Source: Cycas panzhihuaensis (lineage: Eukaryota; Cycadophyta). Taken from it: a DNA stretch of 64,000 nucleotides. This document shows, one piece after another, positions 55,236-64,000 of this stretch. Below the pieces are notes generated by a model, which worked only from the letters and a program-made list of their open reading frames with translations, was not told where the DNA came from and did no database searches. Both the position numbers and the translations under genes were made by a program. The stretch is from NCBI GenBank assembly GCA_023213395.1, contig CM041465.1, positions 79,243,741 through 79,307,740 of the forward strand, read 5' to 3'. Every line of letters starts with the position of its first letter. Position 1 is the first letter of the stretch.

Positions 55236-55640
55236 CTCTTAATTTTTTGTCTAACTAATCCAATTTTGTCCCTTAATATTTGGAAACGATCCTTTCCCAA
55301 GGGTTTTGTTAGAATGTCTGCCACTTGATTTTGGGTTGGACAATATTTTAGATCTATTTATTTATTTTGGACCTTTTCTCGAAAGAAGTGATGCTGAACT
55401 TCTATATGCTTTGTTCTTGCATGGAATACAGGATTCTTTGTTAACTTGATGGCACTTTGATTATCACATAAGAGGTCTGTAGCTATTGCTTGTGATACTT
55501 CCAGATCTTCCAGAAGTTGCCTGAGCCAAACTTCTTCTGTGCTGGCACTTACTGCTAACTTGTATTCTGCTTCTATTGATGACAGTGCTACAGTTGGTTG
55601 TTTCTTGCAGCTCCAAGATATTGGTGAAGATCCTAGAAAG
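55236..55640 (-). pseudogene. RNase H end of element C
   Basis: Reads STEEVWLRQLLEDLEVSQAI, CDNQSAIKLTKNPVFHARTK, HIEVQHHFFREKV, and [12 protein letters not shown], the copia C-terminus. A frameshift at about 55640 separates it from the main polymerase frame, and one TAA lies in the tail. Confidence 0.88.
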
Positions 55641-57543
55641 AAGCAGTATCCACTCGTCGATTTTCTTTGCTCCTTATTACACCTTGATCCGAGTCGCAGA
55701 ACCCATTTAAGTGAAAGGAATTTTCTCTTGAGTACTTTAGCTTTAGATCTATTGTCCCTTTGAGATATCTTAAGATTCGTTTTGCGGCATTCCAGTGTCT
55801 CTGCTTGGGTTCATGCATGTATCTGGAGATCAAACTCACAACATAGGCAATATCAGGTCTAGTTGTTGTGAGATAAATCAAACTTCCGACAAGTTGTCTG
55901 TACAAGTTTGGATTGCTACTCGCCTCTGTTGGATCTGAGACAAGGTTGCAGTTGACTTCCATTGGGGTTGCACAAGAATTGCAGTTTTCCATCTTGAACT
56001 TGGTTAACAGATCACTGACGTATCTGCTTTGACTCAGGGTGATTGAGCCATCCTGCTGTTCAACTTGAATTCCCAAATAATAGTTCAGCAATCCTAAATC
56101 TGTCATTTCGAATTTGTTTCCTAGTTGTTTTTTGATGTCTGCAATAGAATCATCATCATTACCTGTGAGAATCATATCATCCACATATACTGCTATTATA
56201 GTTATTGTACCGTTGCTTGACTTTGTATACATGCTTGAGTCAGCACTGCTCCTTTGGAATCCATGCTTACACAGATGTTCGTCAAGCTTGGCATACCAGG
56301 CTCGAGGTGCTTGTTTCAACCCATACAAGGATTTTTTTAACCTGCAGACCATATGTTCTTGTCCTGGTTCAATATATCCTTTAGGTTGAGAAAGATAGAC
56401 TTCTTCTTCAATTTCTCCATTTAGGAAAGCACTTTTAACATCTAATTGATATATTTTCCAACTTTTATGTGTTGCCAACACAATAATTGTTCTGATTGTA
56501 TTTAGTTTGGCAACTGGTGAGAAGGTTTCTTCATAGTCTATGCCTTCTGTTTGAGTGTATCCCTTAGCAACAAGTCTGGCCTTGTGTTTTTCTACTTGGC
56601 CATTTGAACCTCTTTTAATTTTGAAGATCCACTTGCAATCCACAACTAATTTGTTAGGAGATAAATTAACCAATTCCCAAGTTTGATTTTTGATAATGGA
56701 GTCAAATTCAATGTCCATTGCTTTTCTCCATTCTGCATGATCTTTGGCTTCTTCAAAGGATTGTGGTTCTATACTGCATGCCAAGGCTTTCAGTCTTTGA
56801 CTTCTGGTTCTATGGGGGAGAATTTCCCCTTTGCTTTCTTCTATGGTTTTTAAATACCATTTTGGAACTTTCGTTACCTTCTCTGTTGGGTAACTCCCGA
56901 CAATTTCCTGATTAGAATCTGAAGTGGAATTTGAAGACGAAGATTCATCTGAAGTTGATGTATCTAAATCCTTTACATCTGGAACAGGATGAGGAATCAT
57001 TTCAATTTCTCGAGATTGTCCAAAGTTTTTGTTTTCTTCGTTGAAAACAACATCTCTGCTGACATAGATCTTGTTAGTTTTAAGATCTATGCATTTGTAC
57101 GCTTTAGAGTTTTTACTATACCCGATCATTATGCATTCTAGACTTTTTGAGTCTAATTTCAGTCTTTTCTTGTCTGGAATGTGAACAAATGCCTGACTAC
57201 CAAATACCTTTAGGTGACTTATGTCTGGCTTCCTTCCAGTCCATGCTTCTTCTGGAGTGAGATTTTCAACTGCCCTTGTTGGGCTTCTATTCATCAAATA
57301 GCATGTTGTACTTACTGCTTCAGCCCAATACGTTTTTGATACATTCTTTGAATGTATCATGCAACGTGCCATTTCAACAATGGTTCGATTCTTTCTTTCA
57401 GCAACTCCGTTGGACTGAGGTGTGTATGGAGTTGTGAGTTGTCTTCGAATTCCTTTGGATTTGCAATAGTTCATAAAATCCTGTGAGATGTATTCTCCCC
57501 CTCCCTCAGATCGAATGCATTTGACTTTGGTATTGCTCTCCAA
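55633..57543 (-). pseudogene. Integrase C-terminal half and reverse transcriptase of element C (open 636 codons)
   Basis: Begins within the integrase core: CIRSEGGGEYIS, where the usual catalytic Asp (SDGGGEY in B) is Glu, then TPYTPQSNGVAERKNRT. Reverse transcriptase: KWIFKIKRGSNGQVEKHKAR, LDVKSAFLNGEIEEEVYLSQ, YGLKQAPRAWYAKLDEHL, AVYVDDMILTGND, and GSLIYLTTTRPDIAYVVSLI. It ends in the start of RNase H (GFCDSDQGV), where sequence quality declines. The long open frame with intact YVDD is the best-preserved polymerase in the window. Confidence 0.93.
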
Positions 57544-58619
57544 TTCAGCTTCAGCGTTAAATTCTTTGAATGCATCTAAAGCTTTTGACTTAGTATGTAA
57601 GAAATAGACCCAGACTTTCCTTGTTAGGTCATCTATGAAAGTAATAAAGTATTTCTTTTGCTAATGTAAAGAGGGGTAAATGGTCCACAAAGATCAGTGT
57701 GGACTAGTTCTAATTTCTCCTTTGCACGCCATTTACTTTCTTGAAAGGGCATTCTGTGTTGTTTACCAAATTGACAATCTTTGCAAAAGAATTGGTCAGA
57801 TGTGAAATGTGGCAAGCCACTTACTAATCTAGTCTTCTCCATATTCTTCAACTTGTCTATGGGAAGGTGACCATACTTAAAATGCCATATTTTGTTATTA
57901 TGGTTCGTAGCAGAAAATACTTTTACATCAGATTGAACAGGTTGCGAAAGCAATTGCAGATCATTTTTTTCGACTCCTTTTGCAATTACATTTCCTTTGC
58001 CATCAAATATAAAGCAAAAACCCTTTTCATCAAATACAGTATACAATCCTTTCCTTTTGAGCTGAGAAATAGAAAGGGGATTCATTTTCAGACCTGGTAC
58101 ATAGAGAACATTTTCAATTCGCCCTGCTCTATTTTCGATTGTCACCACCACGGTTCCAATGCCTTTGATTTCAAGGGGGTACTTATCTCCAAGTTCCACA
58201 GATTTATCAGCAGTATATGGACGCAGCTCTTCAAACCATTCTTTATGACTGGTCATATGACGTGAAACTCCTGAATCAATGTACCATACATCTTTGTCTT
58301 GTAGGTTGACCGATAATGCAGCTATAAGAGCAATGGGCTCTTCGTCTGGATCACTATCATCAGATTGTTCTTTGCTATAGTTGACCATTGGTTGTTTCCC
58401 TCTCTGCGTTTGAGCTTTCTTGCATTGATACGGATAATGTCCTGACTGACCATAATGATAGCAGGTATCAAAAGTTCTGCAAGAATTTGCAAGGTGTCCA
58501 GTCTTGCCACAACTGTAGCATATGATATTTCGACCACGTCCTCTGGAATCAGACCATCTCCCACGGGATGAGGAACGTCCTTCAGCTACTCGCCTCTTGC
58601 TCGTCTTCTTTGAAACCAA
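57544..58619 (-). pseudogene. Knuckle, protease and integrase N-terminus of element C
   Basis: The open frame 58619-57633 carries CYSCGKTGHLANSC (knuckle), DVWYIDSGVSRHMTS (protease DSG), NVLYVPGLKMNPLSISQL, WHFKYGHLPIDKLKNMEK with CKDCQFGK (integrase zinc region), and LELVHTDLCGPFTPLYIS (first catalytic Asp). A frameshift at about 57640 separates it from the rest of the core. Confidence 0.92.
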
Positions 58620-59249
58620 AGCTTAGCTTTGATGCAAAAGCATCTTCAATTTCGGATGAATCTTCATATCTCTTATTCCTCTGTTCCTGTTGGAGTAACA
58701 TCCCAGTTAATGTATCCAAAGTGATTGTTGTCATTTGATTTATATTAGCAATGGTGTTGATCGTAACATCAAATGACTTGGGAAGCTTACTAATGATGAG
58801 TTCTATTATTTCATGTTCTGAAAGAGGGTCTCCAACATTGGCAAGATTGTTCCTGGATGATATTATTTTGTGCATAAACTGTATGACAGTCTCCGTTTCT
58901 TTCATTTGAACATTGAAGAGTTCTCTTTTAAGAGCAATTATTTTAGCTTTATTTTTCTACCAGTACATATTTTCTAAATATTTCCAAATACTGTTAGTTG
59001 AGTATAAATTTTCAATGTAAACAAGCAGAGGATCTGAGATTGACAATTTTGATACAATTACTCCGGCATTGTCTCGTTCTTCCCAACTTGTTTGTGCAGC
59101 ACTAGCATCTTTGGGTTTATCTTCACTGCCAAGAGCAATTTGCCAAGCATTTTTGGCCCTAAGCAATGTTTCAACTTTAATTTTCCAGACGTGATAATTG
59201 TCATCAGTGAGTTTATCACCATCGGATGAGCCGTAATGGAAGAAGCCAT
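58582..59249 (-). pseudogene. gag of element C
   Basis: ATG at 59249 (MASSITAHP). A frameshift at about 59225 leads to LTDDNYHVWKIKVETLLR and STNSIWKYLENMYW. A TAG at about 58956 replaces the Gln of B's YGQKNK. The remainder, FMHKIISSRNNLANVGDPLS and LLQQEQRNKRYEDSS, is open to 58582. Confidence 0.88.
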
Positions 59250-59885
59250 TTAAAACCCTTAAACCTGATTTTTGAGGTTCCGGGACCGCATCTTCAGACG
59301 GATTTTTGTACCAGACGGAATTGCATGCATGTGTACAAAATGTACCTCGAAAGAAGTGCTTTTTCAGGGCATCTAGGGTTCTGAAGTCAGATTTTGAATT
59401 AGACTTGAAGAACTCCAGAAAACTGTCTTGGAACAGAAATCGGGCGGCTAGGTTTTTGAGCAAAAAACTGCTTAAAAAACTTGAAAAATCCACGGATCTT
59501 GTACGGAAATGTACCCAGAAGAGACGCAATAAATGTACCTTCGATTTCGGACAGATTTCTCAAAGAAATTTGGAGAAAATTCAGAGACAAAAGAAGAAAT
59601 CTGAGAAAACCCGCGCTGACCTGTTTTTGGGCAAAACACCTTGAAAACGGCTTCGAATCCACTCGTCGTAGAAGGAAAAAATGCTTGTGATGATCAGATC
59701 TATATTCTGGCCACATTTCGTCTCAATCGGAGAAGTTTGATTTTTCCTGTCCGTACGACCGCATTTGCCCGCATAGTGTGTCCGAAATTTCAGATCGAGG
59801 TCCGACGCTAAGACCGCCTGTGGCTTAATTACTCCTTCTTCTTGAAGTGTTATTCAATTTTAATCAGATGGCTCCAGGGTGGCCT
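59250..59885 (-). other. 5' leader of element C
   Basis: About 635 nt without a long sense-strand frame. Shares the CGCATTTGCCCGCATA block with B's leader. Confidence 0.6.
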
Positions 59886-59897
59886 GCTCTGATACCA
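59886..59897 (-). other. Primer binding site of element C (initiator Met tRNA)
   Basis: TGGTATCAGAGC on the minus strand, directly after the LTR. Confidence 0.92.
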
Positions 59898-60084
59898 TGT
59901 TAAGACAAAGACAGAAGAGAACAAAGAAATCTGAGAGAAACTCCTCCATCTGTATTCACGAAGAAGATGTACATTTATACAATGTCTGGAATCAACCACC
60001 TTTAACTCCCATAATGAGAAGTTGACAAGTGGCCCTCTTTAACTTAATGACTTTGGATTAGTGATATAACATTATATTCTAACA
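59898..60084 (-). repeat. 5' LTR of element C
   Basis: 187 bp; two differences from 55045-55231. Confidence 0.95.
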
Positions 60085-60990
60085 GAAAGTACATTTCTAT
60101 AGATTTAGGCAGAGATTATTTTCTTTGCATGTTTGCAACATTTCCCTCAAATTATCCATGTGATTTTTCATATCATATAGGGTCCAATCATCTAAAAATA
60201 CTGCAACTCTCTTCTATCATCTTTAAAAAAATATTAATCACAATATGTTGGAATGTGGTAGATGCATTAGTTAATCCCAAGGGCATTACTCTATAAACAT
60301 ATGTTCCCCATTTTGTTACAAAAGTACTCTTGGCCTGATCTTCAAGGGCAATCTAAGCTTGATTATAGCCACCAAATCCATCAATAAAAGAATAGATTTC
60401 TTTACCTCCTACCATTTCTAATACATATTTTGTAAAAGGGATTAGAAATGGATCTATTTTGGTTACTTTATTCAACTATTTATAGTCCACACAGACTCTT
60501 ATTTTCCTATTTTTCTTGAGTACTACTACTACGGGACTTACCCAATCACTATAATCAATCTTGTAGATATAACTTGCTTTTAACTTCTTATCCATCTCAC
60601 CTTTCACTTTCTTCTTATATTCTAAATTCATAGAATAAGGTCTTTGCTTTACCAGCTTGGCATCTTCTATTAAGTTAATGTGGTGCATCTTAATCTCAGG
60701 AGGGATGCCTTTCAAGTCTTTATAAGACCAAGCAAATATGTCCCTAAATTCTTCAAACAGTGCTCACACTTCAGCCATTGTTTTGTCATCCCGATAATTT
60801 TTTATAAGAATATTACATGGATTTTCTTTGCTGCCCAAATTAATCTCAGTTATTTTTATCTTATCTACTTCCACTTTGTAGTAGTCGTTTGTAACTTGAT
60901 GAGCTAGGGTGTTTTCAATATCTTGATCACCATACTATAATTTAGTATACTTTGGAGGAAAATTACGGTTTTCCTCCTCCTCTTCCTTTT
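60085..60990 (-). pseudogene. Reverse transcriptase of element E (right of C)
   Basis: The open part 60715-60476 has GIPPEIKMHHINLIEDAKLV, YIYKIDYSDWVSPVVVVLKK and RKIRVCVDYK. Beyond it, with stops, are FIDGFGGYNQA-like, FVTKWGTYVYRVMPLGLTN-like and FLDDWTLYDMKNHMDNLRE-like segments. The order is the same as in A. Confidence 0.85.
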
Positions 60991-60999
60991 CCCTACTTT

Positions 61000-61510
61000 C
61001 TATAGTTCTTGCTAATGATGTGAATTTTGGTTATTCTATCCACATACTTAGTTTTCTAATTTGTTTTAGCAATTTATCTATAGTTTTGTCATGTGACGAG
61101 TGTAGAAATATTTTAATAAAATAAAATGTTAAGCTATGCTTGGATGCTTCTTGGTTTTTCTCCTTTCTAAGCACCCATTGCTTCCCTAATCTTCCTAAGG
61201 CATGGTAAAATAAGTGACTCCAATTAGCCCTAGGGTAACTTTGAGATACCCAAAATTCTTACACTTTTGAATATACTTCCTAGGATAATCCCCTACCAAA
61301 ATGAAGGAATGCTTAGTTTCTCTAGGGGGTAAAATCTTAACTGGAAGGCTGTCTAAATATCTATCCACTTTTGAAAGTAGGTTTGATGAGCTAAGTACCA
61401 ATACCAGGCAGGCCGTCTTAAAGTTAATACAAAGTCCAAGTTCTAATGTGGCTCTTTTTTTGATCCAATACTCCATGCATTGAATCAAGTGAGTTGTGCT
61501 ATACAATTAT
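61000..61510 (-). pseudogene. Second gag-like module of element E (decayed)
   Basis: YSTTHLIQCMEYWIKK and DYPRKYIQKCKNFGYLKVTL match the corresponding parts of A at 48490-48760 (YGTTHLTHCVEYWMEH; NPREHIQKCKQKWISLSI). The later IARDWF-like part is not readable. Its presence in E shows that the module is a family trait and not an oddity of A. Confidence 0.6.
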
Positions 61511-62700
61511 TTTTCGAAGAATGGAGACACTTGGTCTCCTATGAAAAGACCAAATCTCCTATCTTCAAGAATGGTTATTCCATCTCCTAGACAAGAGTCT
61601 CTTAGAGTACTCTCAACAAATCCGTCCTCCTTTGTCATAGACCTGTTGCTTTTGGGTGTACTGCTTTCCAAGGGGGAATGTTGGTCGCTAGGTGGGTGTA
61701 CTTATAGAGAGGATGAGGAAGAGTTGATAATCTCTCCCTTGAGATAGGTTAAGGTTTGGGGGCAAATGTGTACCTCATAACTCACACATGGGGTAGAAGG
61801 GAGGTCGAGGTTAGAATTAGGATAGGGCAAGGGATTAGGGTTTGGGTTGGGGTTGAGACTAGGATTGGGGTCTAGGGATAGGAATTTTGACTCTACCACT
61901 TTCAAATTGATTGAGGATTCATCATGCATTCATACATTTTCTATCCTATTTAGTACCTTATCACTATATTGAACACCAAGATCCTTAGAATTATCAAATT
62001 TATTATTCATGTCATTAGAAGTAAATATAGAAGGTAGGTTACATCGCAAAGATGGAGGGTTAACCTCATAGGACTCTTGCATCCAATAATCTACAAATCT
62101 TTTTGTTCCTTCTTCATTTGAGAAACTATTTGCATGCAATTCTCCAAAATAATTGGGTTTATACTCTTGTGAGTTGAACAATTTTGTTGATTCTTCTATT
62201 GTATGATATAGGTTTGTTTCCTCAAATGTTGATGATGTCTCATCGCTAGCAATTGTTGTGATCAATGCATCGTCGAGAATTACTAGCATAAGAAGGAATA
62301 CTTCATTTCCTCCATCTGTCAACGTAAAAGCTACATCCTTTCAACTTTTAAGGCATTCTATTTTATACAACCATGGACGGCCTAGTAATGTTGAATGGGG
62401 CACCATACCCTTTACTATTTTGACAATGGTAAAATCAATTCATATTGCAATATCAGCTACATCCACTTTAACATTTGATAACTACCCCATTGGTTTAACC
62501 AAGAATTCATTGGCCAATTTCAATGAATATGTTGTTGCTTCTAGCTTTGGGCTACCCAATTTTTTTCCATGTTGTAGGTAACATGTTCACTATTGTGCCT
62601 CCATCAACAATTACATTATGAAATATTTTGCCTAAAATTGTGATTGTAGCCGTGGGATCAAGGTCAAAAGAGGGTATTGTTTTCTTTAAACTCTTGGTAG
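61511..62700 (-). pseudogene. Protease and acidic linker of element E
   Basis: 62580-62640 reads as a decayed FHNVIVDGGTIVNMLPTTW-like active-site region. Then ANEFLVKPMG, TLLGRPWLYKIECLKS-like and FTLTDGGNEVFLLML. The acidic tail (NYFGELHANSFSNEEGTK) and a linker rich in Asn and Pro follow (NPNPNPLPYPNSN at about 61840). Confidence 0.75.
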
Positions 62701-62859
62701 ATTCCCTATGCTGTAATACACCCATTTTTATCCATTCAATGAATTGCTCTAGTGGAATGGTTCACTGCAACTACTTCACTAGATTCTCCATTAATATCAA
62801 CATTCAAGGTATGTCCTCCATTGGTAATCCTTTGAATAATTCCCCTACTTGAACTAGTT

Positions 62860-63560
62860 GTGGCTAATGTTGTGATTCTTTAATTGCTGATTATTTTTCT
62901 TTGGGTTTGTTTTTTCTTATATATGCATATGTTGTCATTGGTTTGCCCAATGACAATGAATTTTCTTCTTCCTTTCTCATTGCCTTTTCCAAAGTTCTTT
63001 TGGTGGCTTCAAAATGACAGATCTCCACTTTAGGGTTGGGATAATCATCTATCACCTTTTCTTTTCCTTTTGGTTTGCCATTTAACATTTTTGATAGTTT
63101 TGGGGACTATGGTCACTAGATTTATGACCTTTGATTTCCCCTTACAATCCTCTATTCTATGATCCCCTAGTCTACAATCTTTACATACGAACAAACATTG
63201 CTCATATGCCCTACCCATTGGGCAATCAAATTTCCAGTGGCCAAATTCAATGCATACTAGGCATCTTCCCATTGGTGGCTTCTTCTTCGATGCTTCAAGT
63301 GTGTTTTTGGTGGCATACAAATGCCTGGTTGAGTCAGTGCCTCTACCTTTGTAGCTCCATCCTCTAGGGTTAAAATAACAATACTTTGTGTTGTGGTTGT
63401 TCTACAAATGTCGCGCCACTTATCTTGTTTTTTCATTGAACTATTTTTAGGGTTTAGTTTACATTCCTTCACAGAATGGGAATTCTCATTCTAGATATGA
63501 CACCATTTGTTAATTTGAAACTCTTTCCTCTTATTCTTTTTACTTTTATCTTCTTCTTCC
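62860..63560 (-). pseudogene. Knuckle region of element E
   Basis: The minus strand has a decayed first knuckle at about 63470-63380, then an open frame 63320-63045 with MGRCLVCIEFGHWKFDC, a CCHC-type unit with wider spacing, and CKDCRLGDHRIEDCKGK, a regular CCHC unit. A Lys/Glu-rich linker leads to the protease. Confidence 0.75.
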
Positions 63561-63619
63561 TCTTTTTTATTTTTCATTTTTAGTCTTGCTACTTCTTTTA
63601 TAAGGATTTCTATCTCAGG

Positions 63620-64000
63620 TTCCTCCTTCATTTTCTCCACTTAGAAGACTGGCTAATTGTGTTGCTTGTGTTTTATTTCTTGCAGTTCTTCTTGAAATCT
63701 TAGCAACAATGGATCATGTCTTCCTATTTGTACATCAATTTCTACCTCAAAGTATAAGACCAATTCTTGAGCATTCTTGAAAGATTTCAATGGACATGTC
63801 TATATCATTAACCTTAATTTCTCATTTAATTCTCTTACAAAATAATTTTTCATATTATGATTTGTGACTTTCCATTCATCATGCTGGCCACTATAATTTT
63901 CATGCAACTTATATAGGTTAACACCGATTCACTAGGTCTTTTTCTAATTTCTTTCAGTGCTATCTCGATAGCTTTATTGCTGTAAAATTTCTATAATCTT
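63620..64000 (-). pseudogene. gag of element E, running off the right edge
   Basis: Contains FKNAQELVLYFEVEIDVQIG- and KNYFVRELNEKLRL-like segments matching the end of A's capsid domain. It is broken by stops, and the N-terminal part lies outside the window. Confidence 0.75.

Larger units (their letters stand above)
55045..60084 (-). mobile_element. Element C: Ty1/copia element nested in E, TSD GAAAG
   Basis: LTRs 55045-55231 and 59898-60084, 187 bp each and differing at 2 positions by eye (both C/T), so this is among the youngest insertions here. GAAAG at 55040-55044 and 60085-60089. 5,040 bp. Copia gene order on the minus strand; primer site and purine tract intact. Coding damage (several frameshifts, one stop in gag) is greater than the LTR similarity suggests, so the copy may have inserted already defective. 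Confidence 0.95.
34409..64000 (-). mobile_element. Element E: large minus-strand Ty3/gypsy element interrupted by A and C
   Basis: E's own sequence is 34409-38947, 54802-55044 and 60085-64000. The gaps are A (TSD GCTTG) and C (TSD GAAAG). On the minus strand, gag begins beyond 64000 and is followed by knuckles, protease, the gag-like module, reverse transcriptase, RNase H, integrase, spacer, ORF3 and 3' LTR. It is the same family as A but far more decayed, consistent with being the older target. The 5' LTR is outside the window. Confidence 0.85.

Noticed and set aside
1-64000. tRNA or rRNA genes, organelle insertions, bacterial-type operons
   Set aside because: None seen. The tRNA-like matches are primer binding sites of 12-14 nt, not genes.

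Overview
This is plant nuclear DNA. It is almost entirely nested LTR retrotransposons, plus one fragment of a real, intron-rich host gene. That gene, on the minus strand at about 6.8-8.9 kb, is recognisably epsilon-tubulin: it has the tubulin GGGTGSG loop and a chain of exons with GT-AG borders. Epsilon-tubulin accompanies centrioles and flagella, and is generally absent from plants without swimming sperm (flowering plants, conifers). With the heavy retrotransposon load this points to a cycad, Ginkgo or a fern-grade plant. That is an inference from one gene, not a species call.

Layout. 1-2155: 5' end of a minus-strand Ty3/gypsy element (LTR, tRNA-Glu-type primer site, gag). 2156-3939: 3' end of a plus-strand relative. 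3940-4990: a chromovirus LTR flanked by a 3' purine tract on one side and a primer site on the other. 4991-5715: another 3' LTR. 5716-9582: low-copy-looking DNA with five epsilon-tubulin exons. 9583-10381: probable solo LTR. 10382-20480: plus-strand gypsy H, interrupted by the complete but internally deleted gypsy F (12810-18800). 20481-21688: unresolved, possibly a decayed LTR and leader. 21689-34408: minus-strand chromovirus N, split at its RNase H by composite element L (23580-32166, TSD AATCT). L holds gypsy remnant O, which is itself split by the deleted chromovirus K (26978-30258, TSD ATTTC). 34409 to the window end: minus-strand gypsy E, split by gypsy A (38948-54801, TSD GCTTG) and by copia C (55045-60084, TSD GAAAG). 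A is in turn split by copia B (41541-46807, TSD GGTAG). N is cut by E, E by A and A by B, so nesting reaches four levels.

Elements A, E, F, G, H and J form one gypsy family. Assembled across copies, the order is LTR, tRNA-Glu-like primer site, gag, a series of CCHC knuckles, protease, a second gag-like module, reverse transcriptase, RNase H, integrase, a spacer of short repeats, an extra 3' reading frame (ORF3) ending in a coiled coil, and LTR. The module between protease and reverse transcriptase and the ORF3 are the least ordinary features and the best candidates for something undescribed. K, L, N, O and Q are chromovirus-type elements primed by initiator Met tRNA. B and C are ordinary copia elements in two closely related families.

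All element reading frames are broken by stops or frameshifts, so nothing here looks autonomous. Many coordinates inside decayed elements are approximate. Element letters are labels used only in this annotation.
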